A stretch of 64,000 nucleotides of DNA from CAVPDA01 sp963702495 (GTDB lineage: Bacteria > Pseudomonadota > Gammaproteobacteria > Burkholderiales > Rhodocyclaceae). The notes under the pieces were generated by a model. That model was not told where the DNA came from. It did not search any database and was given only the letters and a program-made list of their open reading frames with translations. The stretch spans positions 124,001 through 188,000 of the forward strand of contig CAVPDA010000010.1 in the NCBI GenBank assembly GCA_963702495.1, given 5' to 3'. Every line of letters starts with the position of its first letter. Positions within the stretch are counted from its first letter, which is position 1. Below, in pieces: positions 8,506 through 17,337 of the stretch. Position numbers and translations under genes: made by a program.

Positions 8506-9075
8506 ATGGATAGCAATCTCTTTTGGGGAATCGCGCTCACCCTGGCAGTCCTCGGCGTCTGCGGGGCGTGGTTCTACTGGTGCGGCTACGCCGACAGGAC
8601 GAGGCAGCTGCGTGCCTTTGCCAAGCGCACCTTCCTCTACGCGGGGGTGGGATTCCTGGTCGGGTTGGCCATCCTGAGCTCAGACCTGGGAACGGCCCCC
8701 ATGGGCGTCATCGCCTTCACCGCATGCTGCGGCTTGCTGGTCTATGCGGCCGGCTGGGCGGTGATTGCTTCGGACGACCAGTCGCTTGTTCTGCTGAACC
8801 TCACGGGACGTGCCCTGCTGCTGACCGACCCCGCGCTCGCGCCGTTCTATAACCTGCCCGCCCCGCAGCAAGAGCCGGCCACCGAGCTGCCGCCGATCCT
8901 GCCGCGCACCTGCTACATCGTGAGTCCGGAACTCGGGCGTCTCGGTGCGCAGGCCGGCCGAACGGACGTGTTCACCGTGGACGCAGCCACCTCGACCGAT
9001 TTCGGTGACTCCGGATTGCTGGTCCGACGCTTGGTTCGAGCAGTACCCGCCGCGGCACTTGAGGAACACTCCTGA
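8506..9075 (+). CDS. Unrecognised inner-membrane protein
   Basis: A 189-residue protein starting MDSNLFWGIA at the ATG at 8506; the frame is open to 8362 but the upstream part is Arg-rich and does not look coding. Three hydrophobic stretches are seen, at about residues 4-24, 38-58 and 63-85. The region after residue 100 is soluble and Pro/Leu-rich, with no cysteine cluster or enzyme motif. The ribosome binding site is weak. The topology suggests a membrane anchor with a soluble tail of about 100 residues. It stands alone between kup and the mobile-element region and ends in a hairpin. I do not recognise the family. Confidence 0.6.
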   Translation: MDSNLFWGIALTLAVLGVCGAWFYWCGYADRTRQLRAFAKRTFLYAGVGFLVGLAILSSDLGTAPMGVIAFTACCGLLVYAAGWAVIASDDQSLVLLNLTGRALLLTDPALAPFYNLPAPQQEPATELPPILPRTCYIVSPELGRLGAQAGRTDVFTVDAATSTDFGDSGLLVRRLVRAVPAAALEEHS

Positions 9076-9088
9076 GGCAGTGTTCCTC
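9061..9088 (+). terminator. Hairpin overlapping the stop of the membrane protein gene
   Basis: GAGGAACACT at 9061-9070 pairs perfectly with AGTGTTCCTC at 9079-9088; the stop codon lies in the eight-base loop. No T-run follows, so termination is likely but not certain. Confidence 0.55.
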
Positions 9089-9489
9089 GCTATTGCGTGT
9101 TGAACCTTCGCTCGGTGAGGGAAATTCGGCCGCTCCGGTTGCAAACGTGGCAGCGGACTTGATGCTCCAAAGCGATCAGCTGCAATAGCTTCGTGGCCAA
9201 TCTGCGGCATTTCGCCGCGCAATCGGGAACGTCGGCTATCAGGGATACTCCTGACGTTTGTTTCGGCGACGTCAGTGGCCCGCCAACGTCGGCTCTTGGC
9301 CGACAGGAGCCATCCGAACAATACTGGGCCGGCGACAAGTTTCACTGCTGCGCCGCACAATCAGAAATCGATTACGGATACCCAAATAGAGATTGGTGAT
9401 CCGCACGCCCGCCACATCGCGAACCGACAGACCGGTCGGCCTGCCCGCAACGACGTGCCAGGCGGGCGGCATTGCGCCAGATTCGGCAC
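9089..9489. other. Non-coding stretch
   Basis: About 400 bases with no gene, RNA or mobile-element end that I can recognise. Short ORFs in several frames lack ribosome binding sites. Confidence 0.5.
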
Positions 9490-11171
9490 TCAGCATGGCG
9501 TCCCCTGCTCTTCCAAAGCCAAGCGGTCGAGATCGATGACGGCGTCGGCCATCGCGGTGAGCTCCGGCGTTTGCGACACGAAGAACTCCTGCCGGTATCC
9601 GCCCAGACGCACCACCGCCCGCTTCATGCTCATGAACATGCGCTTGCGCTGCGCATTGAGCGCACCGTCGGCTTCGTCGGAGAACAGCGTCTCGTTGCGC
9701 CGCCCCGAGTTCTGCGCCAGGTACAGCGCGATGGCACGCGTGAGGGCGCCGTCGATCCACACGCGCTCGCCGCCACTCATCAGGGTCACGCTCTTGGCAT
9801 CGCCCGACTCCGCATCATGGACCACGATGTCAAACCCCTCCCGCGCCTCCCCTTTGGCGGTTTCCACCAGCGTCCGGATCGACACCGTGAAGCGCGGCCC
9901 GTAGCAGGCGAGCAGCAAATCGTTGGCGAGCCCCGCGAGCGTCGGACCCGCGTCGTCGATCGCCAGCGCAATGACCCCGTCGTTGCTCATGGACTTCGCG
10001 AACAGCGCCCACACCCCGAGCTTTTCCTCGACCCCGCCGATGCGCCGCTGCATGCCGCCCATGCGCGCCTGCAGGGCCGCGCTGCGACGATCCAGGTCGG
10101 CCTGCATCTGCTGGTCACGAACAGCGCTCATGAGTGCATGCTCGGTTTGCGCCAACAACCTCTGGGCCCCTTCGACGGCCTGGCGCACCGCCTGCACCTG
10201 GGAAGCATCGAACGGCGCAGGCAGGGCCGCGAGAGCCTGATCGATCCGATCGAGGGAAGCGCGGAACCGCCTGGCCTGGTCCTCGCGTTGCGCCCCGATG
10301 GAGCGGCGCGCCGCCACGATCACCGCATGTTCGCCCTTCTCCTCCTCGGTCTCGCCGCCGCCGGTGCTCACCAGAGCGTCGAGTTCCGTTTCGATGCCGG
10401 CCAGTGCTGCCTTCGCCTGGTCGAGCTCACCGCCGCGCGCCGCGCTCACCGCCCGGCGCGAGGCACGATCGCGTGAGCGCCGCAGTTTATCCTCGGCGTC
10501 CCGCACCTTCGCCGGCACCACCTGCACGATTGCGAGTTGGCTGCGCAGCGCTTTGAGCGCTGCGGTGAGGCTCGCCTTCTCCTGATCGAGCCGGGCAACC
10601 TGGGTCTGGGACGAGGGCATCAGGGTCTTCGCCGCCACGGCATCCCCCAGGAGTTTGCATGTGCCCTGCAGATCGGTGCCCGCGCACGGCACCTCGGTGG
10701 TGAGCTTCAGCCGCCGCGTCAGTTCCTGCGCCTTGAGTGCCGCCTGTCCGGCTTCGCGCTCGATGCCTGAGAGGCGCTCAAGAGCGAGCTTTTCGGCTAC
10801 CCGCAGCGCCCGGACCCGTTCGAGTTGCGCGCGTGCATCGGTCAGTGTCTGCTCGCGCGCGGCCACCACAGCCTGGGCCCGCGGCAGCTGCCGCTGCGCG
10901 CGCTGGATCGCCACGCTGTCGCGCAGCGTGCCTTGCAGCCGACCGCGGCCCCTGGCGCCTGGCGGCAACGGCGTCAGCGCGCTGGGCGAGGCGCCGATCG
11001 AGCAGCGTGAGCCGCTCCAATTCGCGCCGGTCCTGCTCGTCGAGCGAGCCGATCGCCGCCTTCCCGGCTTCGATGAACGCCTTGCGCTCGCCCGCGAGCT
11101 GGGTGCGCCGGGCTTCGGTCTGCATCGCGACATCGCGCAGGGCCATGACCGTGGCCAACGCCTGTTTGGCC
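9490..11171 (-). pseudogene. SbcC/Rad50-like ATPase, 5'-truncated and frameshifted
   Basis: C-terminal part of an SMC/Rad50-type ATPase. Long coiled coils rich in Ala, Arg, Gln and Glu surround a candidate hook, PCAGTDLQGTC, whose two cysteines are eight residues apart rather than the CxxC of the canonical zinc hook. The ABC signature LMSGGERVW, the Walker B/D-loop TLFSDEADGALNA and an adenine-switch region FVSQTPEL follow. The N-terminal Walker A half is missing where the ISAs1 element starts at 11172. The first part (WAKQALATVMALRDVAMQTE) is in a different frame from the rest, with the shift near 10950. SbcC-like proteins hold or process DNA ends; this copy cannot bind ATP normally. Plasmid or phage origin is possible. 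Confidence 0.8.
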
Positions 11172-12030
11172 CAGGGTGATCGCACTCGTACATCATAAAG
11201 TACCCGGAAATGCCAATGTAGTGGACTCTCTGGAAAAGTCGTTAACAATCCGATGGTTATGCATGTGTCTTGTGAACTCGCCTCAAATCGGGTTCTACTC
11301 TCGTCTTTTGCGCGAGCGAAAATGGCCACGAGAAAGACGACAAGCCTGGTGGAATACCTTACCGAGATCGAGGACCAAAGAAGGGGCAACGGCAAGCGCC
11401 ATGAACTGGTGGAGGTGCTGGTGATTGCCATCTGCGCCATCTTTGCGAACGTGGAAGGTTTTGAGGACATGGCCGAATGGGCGCGCAAGAAGGAGCCGTG
11501 GCTCAGAGGCTTCCTGCGCCTTCAGAACGGCATCCCCTCCCACGACACGTTCAATCGGATCTTCCGCATCCTCGACCCCAAGCAGTTCGAGCAGGTGTTC
11601 CGGCGCTGGGTCTCGGGCGTGGTCGGTGCCTTGCGCGAGAACGTGGCCATCGATGGCAAGGCCCTGAGAGGATCGGCCACGGCTGGGGACAGTCCGGTGC
11701 ACATGGTCAGCGCGTTTGCCACCCGCATGGGGATTGCCCTGGGCCAGGAGAAGGTCGCCGACAAGAGCAACGAGATCACGGCCATCCCGGCACTGCTGGA
11801 GGCCCTGGCGATCCGGGGCTGTCTGGTCAGCATCGATGCCATGGGCACCCAGCGCGAGATCGCCCGTGCAATCCGCGCCCTGGGCGCGGACTACCTGTTG
11901 GCGGTCAAGGCCAATCAGCCCACGCTGCATGAAGCACTGGAGGGCGCTTTCGTCGGGCACTGGGACGAGGTCCACAACGCCGTGCAGACCGGCCATGGGC
12001 GCCATGTGTTTCAGATCTACCGCACCTTGC
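11172..12030 (+). mobile_element. ISAs1-family element, 3' part lost
   Basis: The left end is placed at CAGGG (11172-11176), where homology to the SbcC-like gene stops. The right part is replaced at 12031 by the IS21-type element. Only the left end and two thirds of the transposase gene remain, so it cannot move by itself. Confidence 0.75.
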
Positions 12031-12035
12031 TGTGA
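11322..12035 (+). pseudogene. ISAs1-family transposase, C-terminally truncated
   Basis: Begins MATRKTTSLVEYLTEIEDQR at the ATG at 11322; the frame is open to 11253. The motifs GFEDMAEWARKKEPWL, PSHDTFNRIF, AIDGKALRGS (first DDE Asp) and SIDAMGTQREIA (second Asp) are typical of ISAs1/H-repeat DDE transposases. 237 residues remain of about 370, and the third catalytic Glu is lost. The last codons before the TGA are formed by the start of the invading element at 12031. Confidence 0.92.
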
Positions 12036-12238
12036 GCGCCGTTCTGATAATCGGGTGAATTGGTCGGTGTGAAAGTGGGGTGGATTTTCTTCGACGTGTT
12101 CCATTTAAGTTTTTCCTGCTTCTTCTTCCTCGCCTGTTCTTGCGGTTCGAGCTTCTTCTCGTCTTGTTCCTGCCTCGGCTTTGTCACGCTTCGCGCAGGT
12201 GAGTTGGGCCGCATCATTGAGCGCAAGGAGGGTGAGCC

Positions 12239-12769
12239 ATGGCCCGCCCAGAGCGGCACAACTGTCTGTTTTGCGGGGAGATGTTTCAAGCCGATCCGCG
12301 CAACGCGCGACACCAGAAATACTGTTGCGAACCGAACTGCCGCAAGGCGAGCAAGGCGGCCAGTCAGCGCGCCTGGCTGGCCAAAGCGCAGAACCAGGAC
12401 TACTTCCGCGGACCCGAGAATGTGGCGCGGGTGCAGTTGTGGCGAGCGGCCCATCCGGGGTACTGGCGGCGAGCGAAGGGCGAGAGGCGGGAGAGGCCGG
12501 GGGCGCCCGTTGCGTTACAAGATCTGTGCCCTGCGCAAGCCATTGAAATAGCGGGCAATGCGCAAGAGGTCTTGCACCCTGCGTTACAAGATCTCTTGCT
12601 GGACCAACCGGCCGTTCTGATTGGCTTTATCGCGCAATTTACGGGTTCCAGGTTGCAAGATGACTTAGTACGCAGCACCCGGCGGCTGGTAGAACTGGGC
12701 AATGACATCTTGGCGGGGAGGTGGCGCGATGCCCATCAAACGGGTGCTCTGTCCCGAGCGGGTCCGTAG
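12239..12769 (+). CDS. IS21-associated accessory protein with Cys-rich N-terminus
   Basis: 176 residues, ATG at 12239 after AAGGAGGGTGAGCC. The N-terminus has CLFCGE, HQKYCCEPNC and KASKAASQRAWLAK, that is CxxC followed by C-C-x4-C, resembling a zinc-binding ribbon. RGPENVARVQLWRAAHPGYWRR follows at the middle. The C-terminal part contains ALQDL twice, the result of a short direct DNA repeat around 12510 and 12580. The gene overlaps the next ORF and lies in the same unit as istA, so it belongs to the element. I remember similar unnamed proteins near IS21-type transposases but no tested function; DNA binding is an inference. Confidence 0.7.
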   Translation: MARPERHNCLFCGEMFQADPRNARHQKYCCEPNCRKASKAASQRAWLAKAQNQDYFRGPENVARVQLWRAAHPGYWRRAKGERRERPGAPVALQDLCPAQAIEIAGNAQEVLHPALQDLLLDQPAVLIGFIAQFTGSRLQDDLVRSTRRLVELGNDILAGRWRDAHQTGALSRAGP

Positions 12770-13121
12770 CGTCCCGGCCCAGTTCAGCTGGGTGGACCAC
12801 CGGCTGGTACGTGACCGGCATATCGATCGCTGCGATGCGCAGGCGGCGGCGTTGTACCTGTTTCTGGTGACGGTGGCCGATGCCCAGGGGCTGAGCTACT
12901 ACTCGGATGCGGTGCTCGCAAGACGTCTGTCGATGGCCCCCGCCCGCCTCGGCCAGGCGCGCGCCGATCTGCTTGGCGCGGGACTCATCGCCTATCAGCG
13001 ACCCCTCTACCAAGTCCTGGCCCTGGACGGGCCGCTGCCGGTCGAGGCGCGCGCGCTGGGGGTCGAGGAACGTGGCGCCCGGATCGAGCGGCTGCGTGCC
13101 GCCCTGGGGCGCGCGCCATGA
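12729..13121 (+). CDS. Second IS21-associated accessory protein
   Basis: 130 residues, ATG at 12729 after GGGGAGGTGGCGCG. The middle (HIDRCDAQAAALYLFLVTVADAQGLSYYSDA followed by LARRLSMAPARLGQARADLLGAGLIAYQRP, read in pieces) looks like a winged-helix replication-initiator-like fold: a helical segment, then a helix-turn-helix and a beta wing. This is judged by pattern only. The stop overlaps the istA start as ATGA, so the two should be translationally coupled. It may regulate transposition or target choice. It seems intact. Confidence 0.7.
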   Translation: MPIKRVLCPERVRSVPAQFSWVDHRLVRDRHIDRCDAQAAALYLFLVTVADAQGLSYYSDAVLARRLSMAPARLGQARADLLGAGLIAYQRPLYQVLALDGPLPVEARALGVEERGARIERLRAALGRAP

Positions 13122-13471
13122 TCGATTACGAGATGTACTGCAAGATCCAGGATTGTCATGGGCGACAGGGCCTGACGATCGCGCAGACGGCGCGAAGCCT
13201 CGGAGTGCATGAGCAAACGGTAGCGACGTGGTTGAAGCGATCCCAGTACCAAGCGCGCCACTCGCCCCCCCGCGCCAGCCAGCTCGACCCGTTCAAGGCA
13301 CAGATCGTGCGCCTGCTCGAGCGCCACCCCTACAGCGCACAGCAGATCTTCCAGCAGCTACGCGAGGCCGGTTTCACCGGCGGCCTCACGATCGTGAAGG
13401 ACTATGTGCACAAGGTGCGCCCGGCGCATCGGGAAGCCTTCCTGAAGCTCTCCTTTGCCCCCGGTGAGTAA
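13118..13471 (+). pseudogene. istA: istA, 5' part, interrupted by the RIT element
   Basis: N-terminal 117 residues of an IS21 transposase: start MIDYEMYCKI, then the helix-turn-helix GLTIAQTARSLGVHEQTVATWL and the linker to KLSFAPGE. The coding frame enters the RIT element at 13469, giving an immediate TAA. The partner piece resumes at 17335 with the same GAG codon and CAQLDWGEYGS, which holds the first DDE Asp. Confidence 0.9.
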
Positions 13472-13491
13472 TGGGAAGCTTCCCATTACTC
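13466..13491. repeat. 26-bp perfect palindrome at the RIT left junction
   Basis: A fully self-complementary stretch from 13466 to 13491, centred on AAGCTT at 13476-13481, directly at the istA/RIT junction and touching the left inverted repeat. The first three bases (GAG) are the istA codon at the breakpoint. No matching palindrome occurs at the right end. It could be a recombinase crossover site or a scar. Confidence 0.85.
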
Positions 13492-13515
13492 GCCTAATCA
13501 GAAGCTGCCCGTAAT
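13489..13515. repeat. RIT left inverted repeat, 27 bp
   Basis: Exact reverse complement of 17311-17337. It starts CTCGCCTAAT and ends GCCCGTAAT, and lies immediately inside the 26-bp palindrome. Confidence 0.9.
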
Positions 13516-13592
13516 GCGAAGGAGGTGGTCCGCGGCAGGCGATTTGCCCAGGCGGTTGGCCACGCGATCTTTCCATTACGGGCACGCTCCAT

Positions 13593-14594
13593 TCACAGCG
13601 AGTCGAGCCAGGCGAGCAGATCCGGATCGCGCCTCCAACGTGGGGGCCGACCGGGTTTCGTCGATGGATCGATGTGTTCGAGCGCTGTTCGCTTGGTCTC
13701 CAGATTGGCTCGCGCGTAGTGATTGGTCGTGTCCAGTCGCGCATGTCCGAGGTAGTCGCGGATCACGGTCACATCGACACCGGCGGCGACGAGCTGGACG
13801 CCAACGCTGTGACGCCAGGTGTGCGGTGTGACGCGTTTTGTCGCGAGGGACGGCACTTGCCGGGCGGCGGCCTGAACGTATTGCTTCAGCTTGAAGCGAA
13901 CCCCCGCGGCGCCAAGAGGCCGACCATATCGGTTGACGAAGATTGGTTCGTCATCGGCACACGGTTGTCGCCTTAGCAGCGCCTTGAGCAGGTCCACGGT
14001 TTCCGGCCACAGGGGGCAAACACGACTCTTGCGCCCCTTCCCTAGCAACTCGACCTGTGTGGGTGATTCGAAGCGAATGGCCCGCGGGCACACGTCCAAT
14101 GCCTCCTGGATGCGGGCTCCGGTGTTATAGAGGAACGCCAGCAGCGCGTGATCCCTTTGTCCTTCCAGGCTCGAGCAGTCAGGCTGCTGCAGGATGGCGG
14201 CGATCTCCTCTGCGTCCATGTAGCACATGGCGGGCCGGGAGGTCTTCTTGACGGGGATGTGAGCGATTTCGGCGCACTGCGCGATCGCCAGCGGCTCGCG
14301 ATGGGCGACGAAGCCGAAGAAGCTATGGATAGCGGCGAGCCGACAGTTGCGTGTGCCGATGCACACCTTCCTGTCCTTCTCCAGGTGATCGAGGAAGGCC
14401 AGCACCTCTGCGGCCTGCAGGTCGGCCAGCGACAGTTCCGCGACCTTGCGCCGTTTGCGCTCCGAGGCAAATCGCAGGAACAACTTCCAGGTGTCCCGAT
14501 ACGAGCATACGGTGTGGCGAGATAGATTCCGCTGCTCGCCCAGCCACTCATGGAAGAACGCGTGCAGCAGAAAGGCGAGGGAGTCCGATTTCAT
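13593..14594 (-). CDS. RIT tyrosine recombinase C
   Basis: Third recombinase of the trio, 333 residues from the ATG at 14594, which overlaps the stop of the second recombinase as ATGA. The N-terminal core-binding domain shows HTVCSYRDTWKLFLRFA. The catalytic domain has the first Arg in YNTGARIQEAL, then HTWRHSVG (HxxR), LGHARLDTTNHY (H and the nucleophile Tyr). All key residues are present, so this protein looks functional. A longer reading from 14615 exists but ignores the overlap. Confidence 0.92.
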   Translation of the reverse strand: MKSDSLAFLLHAFFHEWLGEQRNLSRHTVCSYRDTWKLFLRFASERKRRKVAELSLADLQAAEVLAFLDHLEKDRKVCIGTRNCRLAAIHSFFGFVAHREPLAIAQCAEIAHIPVKKTSRPAMCYMDAEEIAAILQQPDCSSLEGQRDHALLAFLYNTGARIQEALDVCPRAIRFESPTQVELLGKGRKSRVCPLWPETVDLLKALLRRQPCADDEPIFVNRYGRPLGAAGVRFKLKQYVQAAARQVPSLATKRVTPHTWRHSVGVQLVAAGVDVTVIRDYLGHARLDTTNHYARANLETKRTALEHIDPSTKPGRPPRWRRDPDLLAWLDSL

Positions 14595-15959
14595 CGCGCG
14601 CCCTCCGTTGGCCATAGCACTGTGGCGGTGCTGTTGTGAAAGCGTTGACTGGCTTCCTGCAGCAGCTCCGGAGTGATGTTCAGATACACCAGCGTCGAGC
14701 GGATATCCTTATGCCCGAGATAGGTCGCGAGGTACGGGAGTTTGGCCTGCGGGTTGATGCCCGACTGGTACCACTCGCGCATTCGGTGCCCGACCATGGA
14801 GTGTCTGAGATCATGGATTCGTGCGCCGACTGCCCCGCGCGCCGGTTTGATCCCGGCGCGTCGCAATACGTCGGTCAGCACGAGTCTCACCCCTCCGACG
14901 GAGTAACCTCGACCGCGCTGTGGACTCCAGAACAGAGCACTGTCCGGATCCATCGGAGCACCTGCTCCCTCGCGCAACGTGAGATAACGCTTGAGCGCCG
15001 CCATCACTCCGGAGGCCAGAGGCAAGCGGCGATGTTTGAAGAACTTCGTCTGTCGGATGTTCGACGGTCTCCTCCCGTAGATCGATATCCCCGAGCTTCA
15101 GGCGCACGATCTCGCCTCCGCGTAGGCCAGCGCAGTAGGCAAGCGCGAGCATGGTGAACAGAGTGATGGGACGCAGTGGCGCCTTCGGAGATGGATATGA
15201 CAGCGCAGACTGCAGCGCCCTCTGTATTTCGTCGTCTGTGAACAGATGCGCAGAGCGGCATTGCTGGCGCGCTGCTCGCGCTACACCGTAGCCAATGGAC
15301 AAGACAGGCACGCGAGGATCGAGCCGGTGCATCGCTTTCGATACGATCCGGCCCGCTCTCTGCGCTTCGTACAGGCGATACGGTGACGGCTGCTCTTCGC
15401 TCCAGCGCTCAACGAGCTGATTCAGCGGAAGCTGCGCCAGCTCCGTATGCCCCTGCAAGAAGCGATCGAAGCGCAGGAGCAACTCTTCTTCGGTCTCGTA
15501 GCGATAGCCGAGTGTGCGCATGTGCGTGACGTGTTCTTCCATCACTCGTCCAAGAAAGCTACCGAAGCGCGGAAGCCGGCGCAGTTGCTCCAACGCCGCT
15601 TCACTGTCTTCACTGACGAGCGCTCGCACGATCGGCGTGGTACGCGGACCATAGAGCCGGTGCAGTTCTGCAAAGGGGTTCAATGCGATTACCGCCTGTT
15701 CCTGCAGCCACTTGAGATATCGCTCGACGAGGCACGTCCGGTGATAGAGGATGTGCGCCGGCCACACTAGACTGCGTTCCTTCAGCCATTGCTGCATGAT
15801 CGCGACGGTCGGTGAAGCCTCTGCGCCGTATTTCGCGACGAAGCCGTTGAAGTTGCGCAGAGTGCCTGCGTAGTTCTTGGCTGTGATCGGATGGCGAAAG
15901 TGGTGGGTCCGTAGGAACCGCTCGATGAGCGTCGCGTCGACGGGGGATATCCGGGTCAT
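14591..15959 (-). pseudogene. RIT tyrosine recombinase B, one-base frameshift
   Basis: Second recombinase. The 15959 start overlaps the stop of the first. About 300 residues (MTRISPVDATLIERFLRTHH onward) are in one frame to LRGGEIVRLKLGDIDLREETVE, holding the first catalytic Arg. The rest (IRQTKFFKHRRLPLASGV, then HDLRHSMVGHRM and LGHKDIRSTLVYL with the nucleophile Tyr) is in another frame. A single extra base near 15060 explains this. The two halves together would make a full enzyme of about 455 residues. It may be true decay or an assembly error. Confidence 0.88.
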
Positions 15960-17203
15960 GGGGACACCCCGCTCGGTAGCTCCAAGCCGACAGCTCGGAG
16001 ATCTTCGGTCGCCAGTTTCAGATACTCTGCAGTCGCCGCGGCCGATGTATGTCCCAGGACATCGCCGATGATCTTGAGTGGCACGCCGGAGCGCAGCAGA
16101 CTCACCGCGCGGGCGTGGCGAAAGGCGTGCGGTCCCTTCCTACCCTGCGGGGTAATTCCGGCGCCTCGCAAACGAGCGCTCGTCACGCAGTTGAGGATCG
16201 AACCGTCTTTGAACGGACGGTGCGGTGCCTGGATGCGTAGGAACACCTCCCGATGCGCGCTTGCGGGACGCGCCTTCTCCAGGTATCGAAGCACGGCTTC
16301 GCCGGGTTCGCGCAGCAGTGGAAGCTCGGAGTACGTCCCCGTCTTCGAGTGACGTACGCGAAGGATGTCCCTCCTCCAGTCGATATCTTCCAGGCGCAGT
16401 CTGACGATTTCGCCCGCCCGCAGGCCGTAGGTCGCCAACAGCATCAAGATCGCATAGTCGCGCAGACCGACTGGCGATTGATCCTCTCGAGTCACTGCCA
16501 GCACTCGCCGCACTTCCTCCGCACGTAGTGCCGAGGGAATGTGTTCGTGCTCATAGATGCGCGGTCCGATGACGATGCCGCTGAGATCGCACGCGGTTCG
16601 CCCGCTACGGTACAGATGGCGCAAGAAGTCTCGGAGGCAGACGGTGCGATCTTCGATGGAGGCGCGTCTGAGCCCCTGACAACAATGCTCCAAGTACGCG
16701 TCGATCTCGTGAGCGCCCAGGCGCGCAAGGCCCTCTTGGTCGGCGCGGGGACCAAGGGAGCTCAAGAAGCGCAGCGCGTGCGTCGTCCGTTTGGTCCGCG
16801 TTGCCGCACACAGCCCACGCAGATCTCGAAGCCACGCATCGTATTGGTCAACGAGACCGCGATGAAAGGCTTCGAGCGCGGTTGCGGGCGGATCAGGAAC
16901 CGGCCATCTTCCGTGCACCAGGCGCAACAGCATGTGAACGGCACCAGTGTATCGATGGCGCCATTTCGGCAATGGCATCGGCTCTCGGTGGCGTCTACGG
17001 AAGTGCTGGTACTGTCGGTGCAAGAACTGCGTAACGTGTACCGAGCGGACGTCCTCGATCGTCAGCGCCTTGGCGCCGCAGTATTCCAGGAAGTGACGTG
17101 CGCGAGCGGGATACCAGCGCTGGACCCGACGGGAATATCCCTCGGCCCTCAGGTGAGTCCGGAGTTTCTCAATCAACTCATCGATCCATGTTGAAGCAGA
17201 CAC
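15956..17203 (-). CDS. RIT tyrosine recombinase A
   Basis: First recombinase, 415 residues from the GTG at 17203, chosen because GAGGAGG lies four bases upstream; the frame is open to 17242. The N-terminal SAM-like core-binding region is followed by the catalytic domain: Arg in TYGLRAGEIVRLRL, then HAFRHARAVSLL (HxxR), LGHTSAAATAEYL (H and Tyr). The stop overlaps the start of recombinase B. No damage is seen. Confidence 0.92.
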   Translation of the reverse strand: MSASTWIDELIEKLRTHLRAEGYSRRVQRWYPARARHFLEYCGAKALTIEDVRSVHVTQFLHRQYQHFRRRHREPMPLPKWRHRYTGAVHMLLRLVHGRWPVPDPPATALEAFHRGLVDQYDAWLRDLRGLCAATRTKRTTHALRFLSSLGPRADQEGLARLGAHEIDAYLEHCCQGLRRASIEDRTVCLRDFLRHLYRSGRTACDLSGIVIGPRIYEHEHIPSALRAEEVRRVLAVTREDQSPVGLRDYAILMLLATYGLRAGEIVRLRLEDIDWRRDILRVRHSKTGTYSELPLLREPGEAVLRYLEKARPASAHREVFLRIQAPHRPFKDGSILNCVTSARLRGAGITPQGRKGPHAFRHARAVSLLRSGVPLKIIGDVLGHTSAAATAEYLKLATEDLRAVGLELPSGVSP

Positions 17204-17310
17204 GGGGACCTCCTCGAACGAGATGGGTCCCGAGGATCCCACATGCCGATAATGCGAAGCAGAATCGCAAGAAAGTGCTGGGCTTCAGCGGCTTGGGGAT
17301 CGTCCTTTGA

Positions 17311-17337
17311 ATTACGGGCAGCTTCTGATTAGGCGAG
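17311..17337. repeat. RIT right inverted repeat, 27 bp
   Basis: Exact reverse complement of 13489-13515, ending in the GAG codon at 17335-17337 where istA resumes. Confidence 0.9.

Larger units (their letters stand above)
13469..17337 (-). mobile_element. RIT element (recombinase in trio)
   Basis: About 3.9 kb with three consecutive, overlapping tyrosine recombinase genes on the minus strand and perfect 27-bp inverted ends at 13489-13515 and 17311-17337. This is the known architecture of RIT elements. Insertion split istA: joining the flanks at the shared GAG restores an open istA frame. Further short copies of the end motif lie inside, for example ATTACGGGCA near 13573. Confidence 0.88.
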
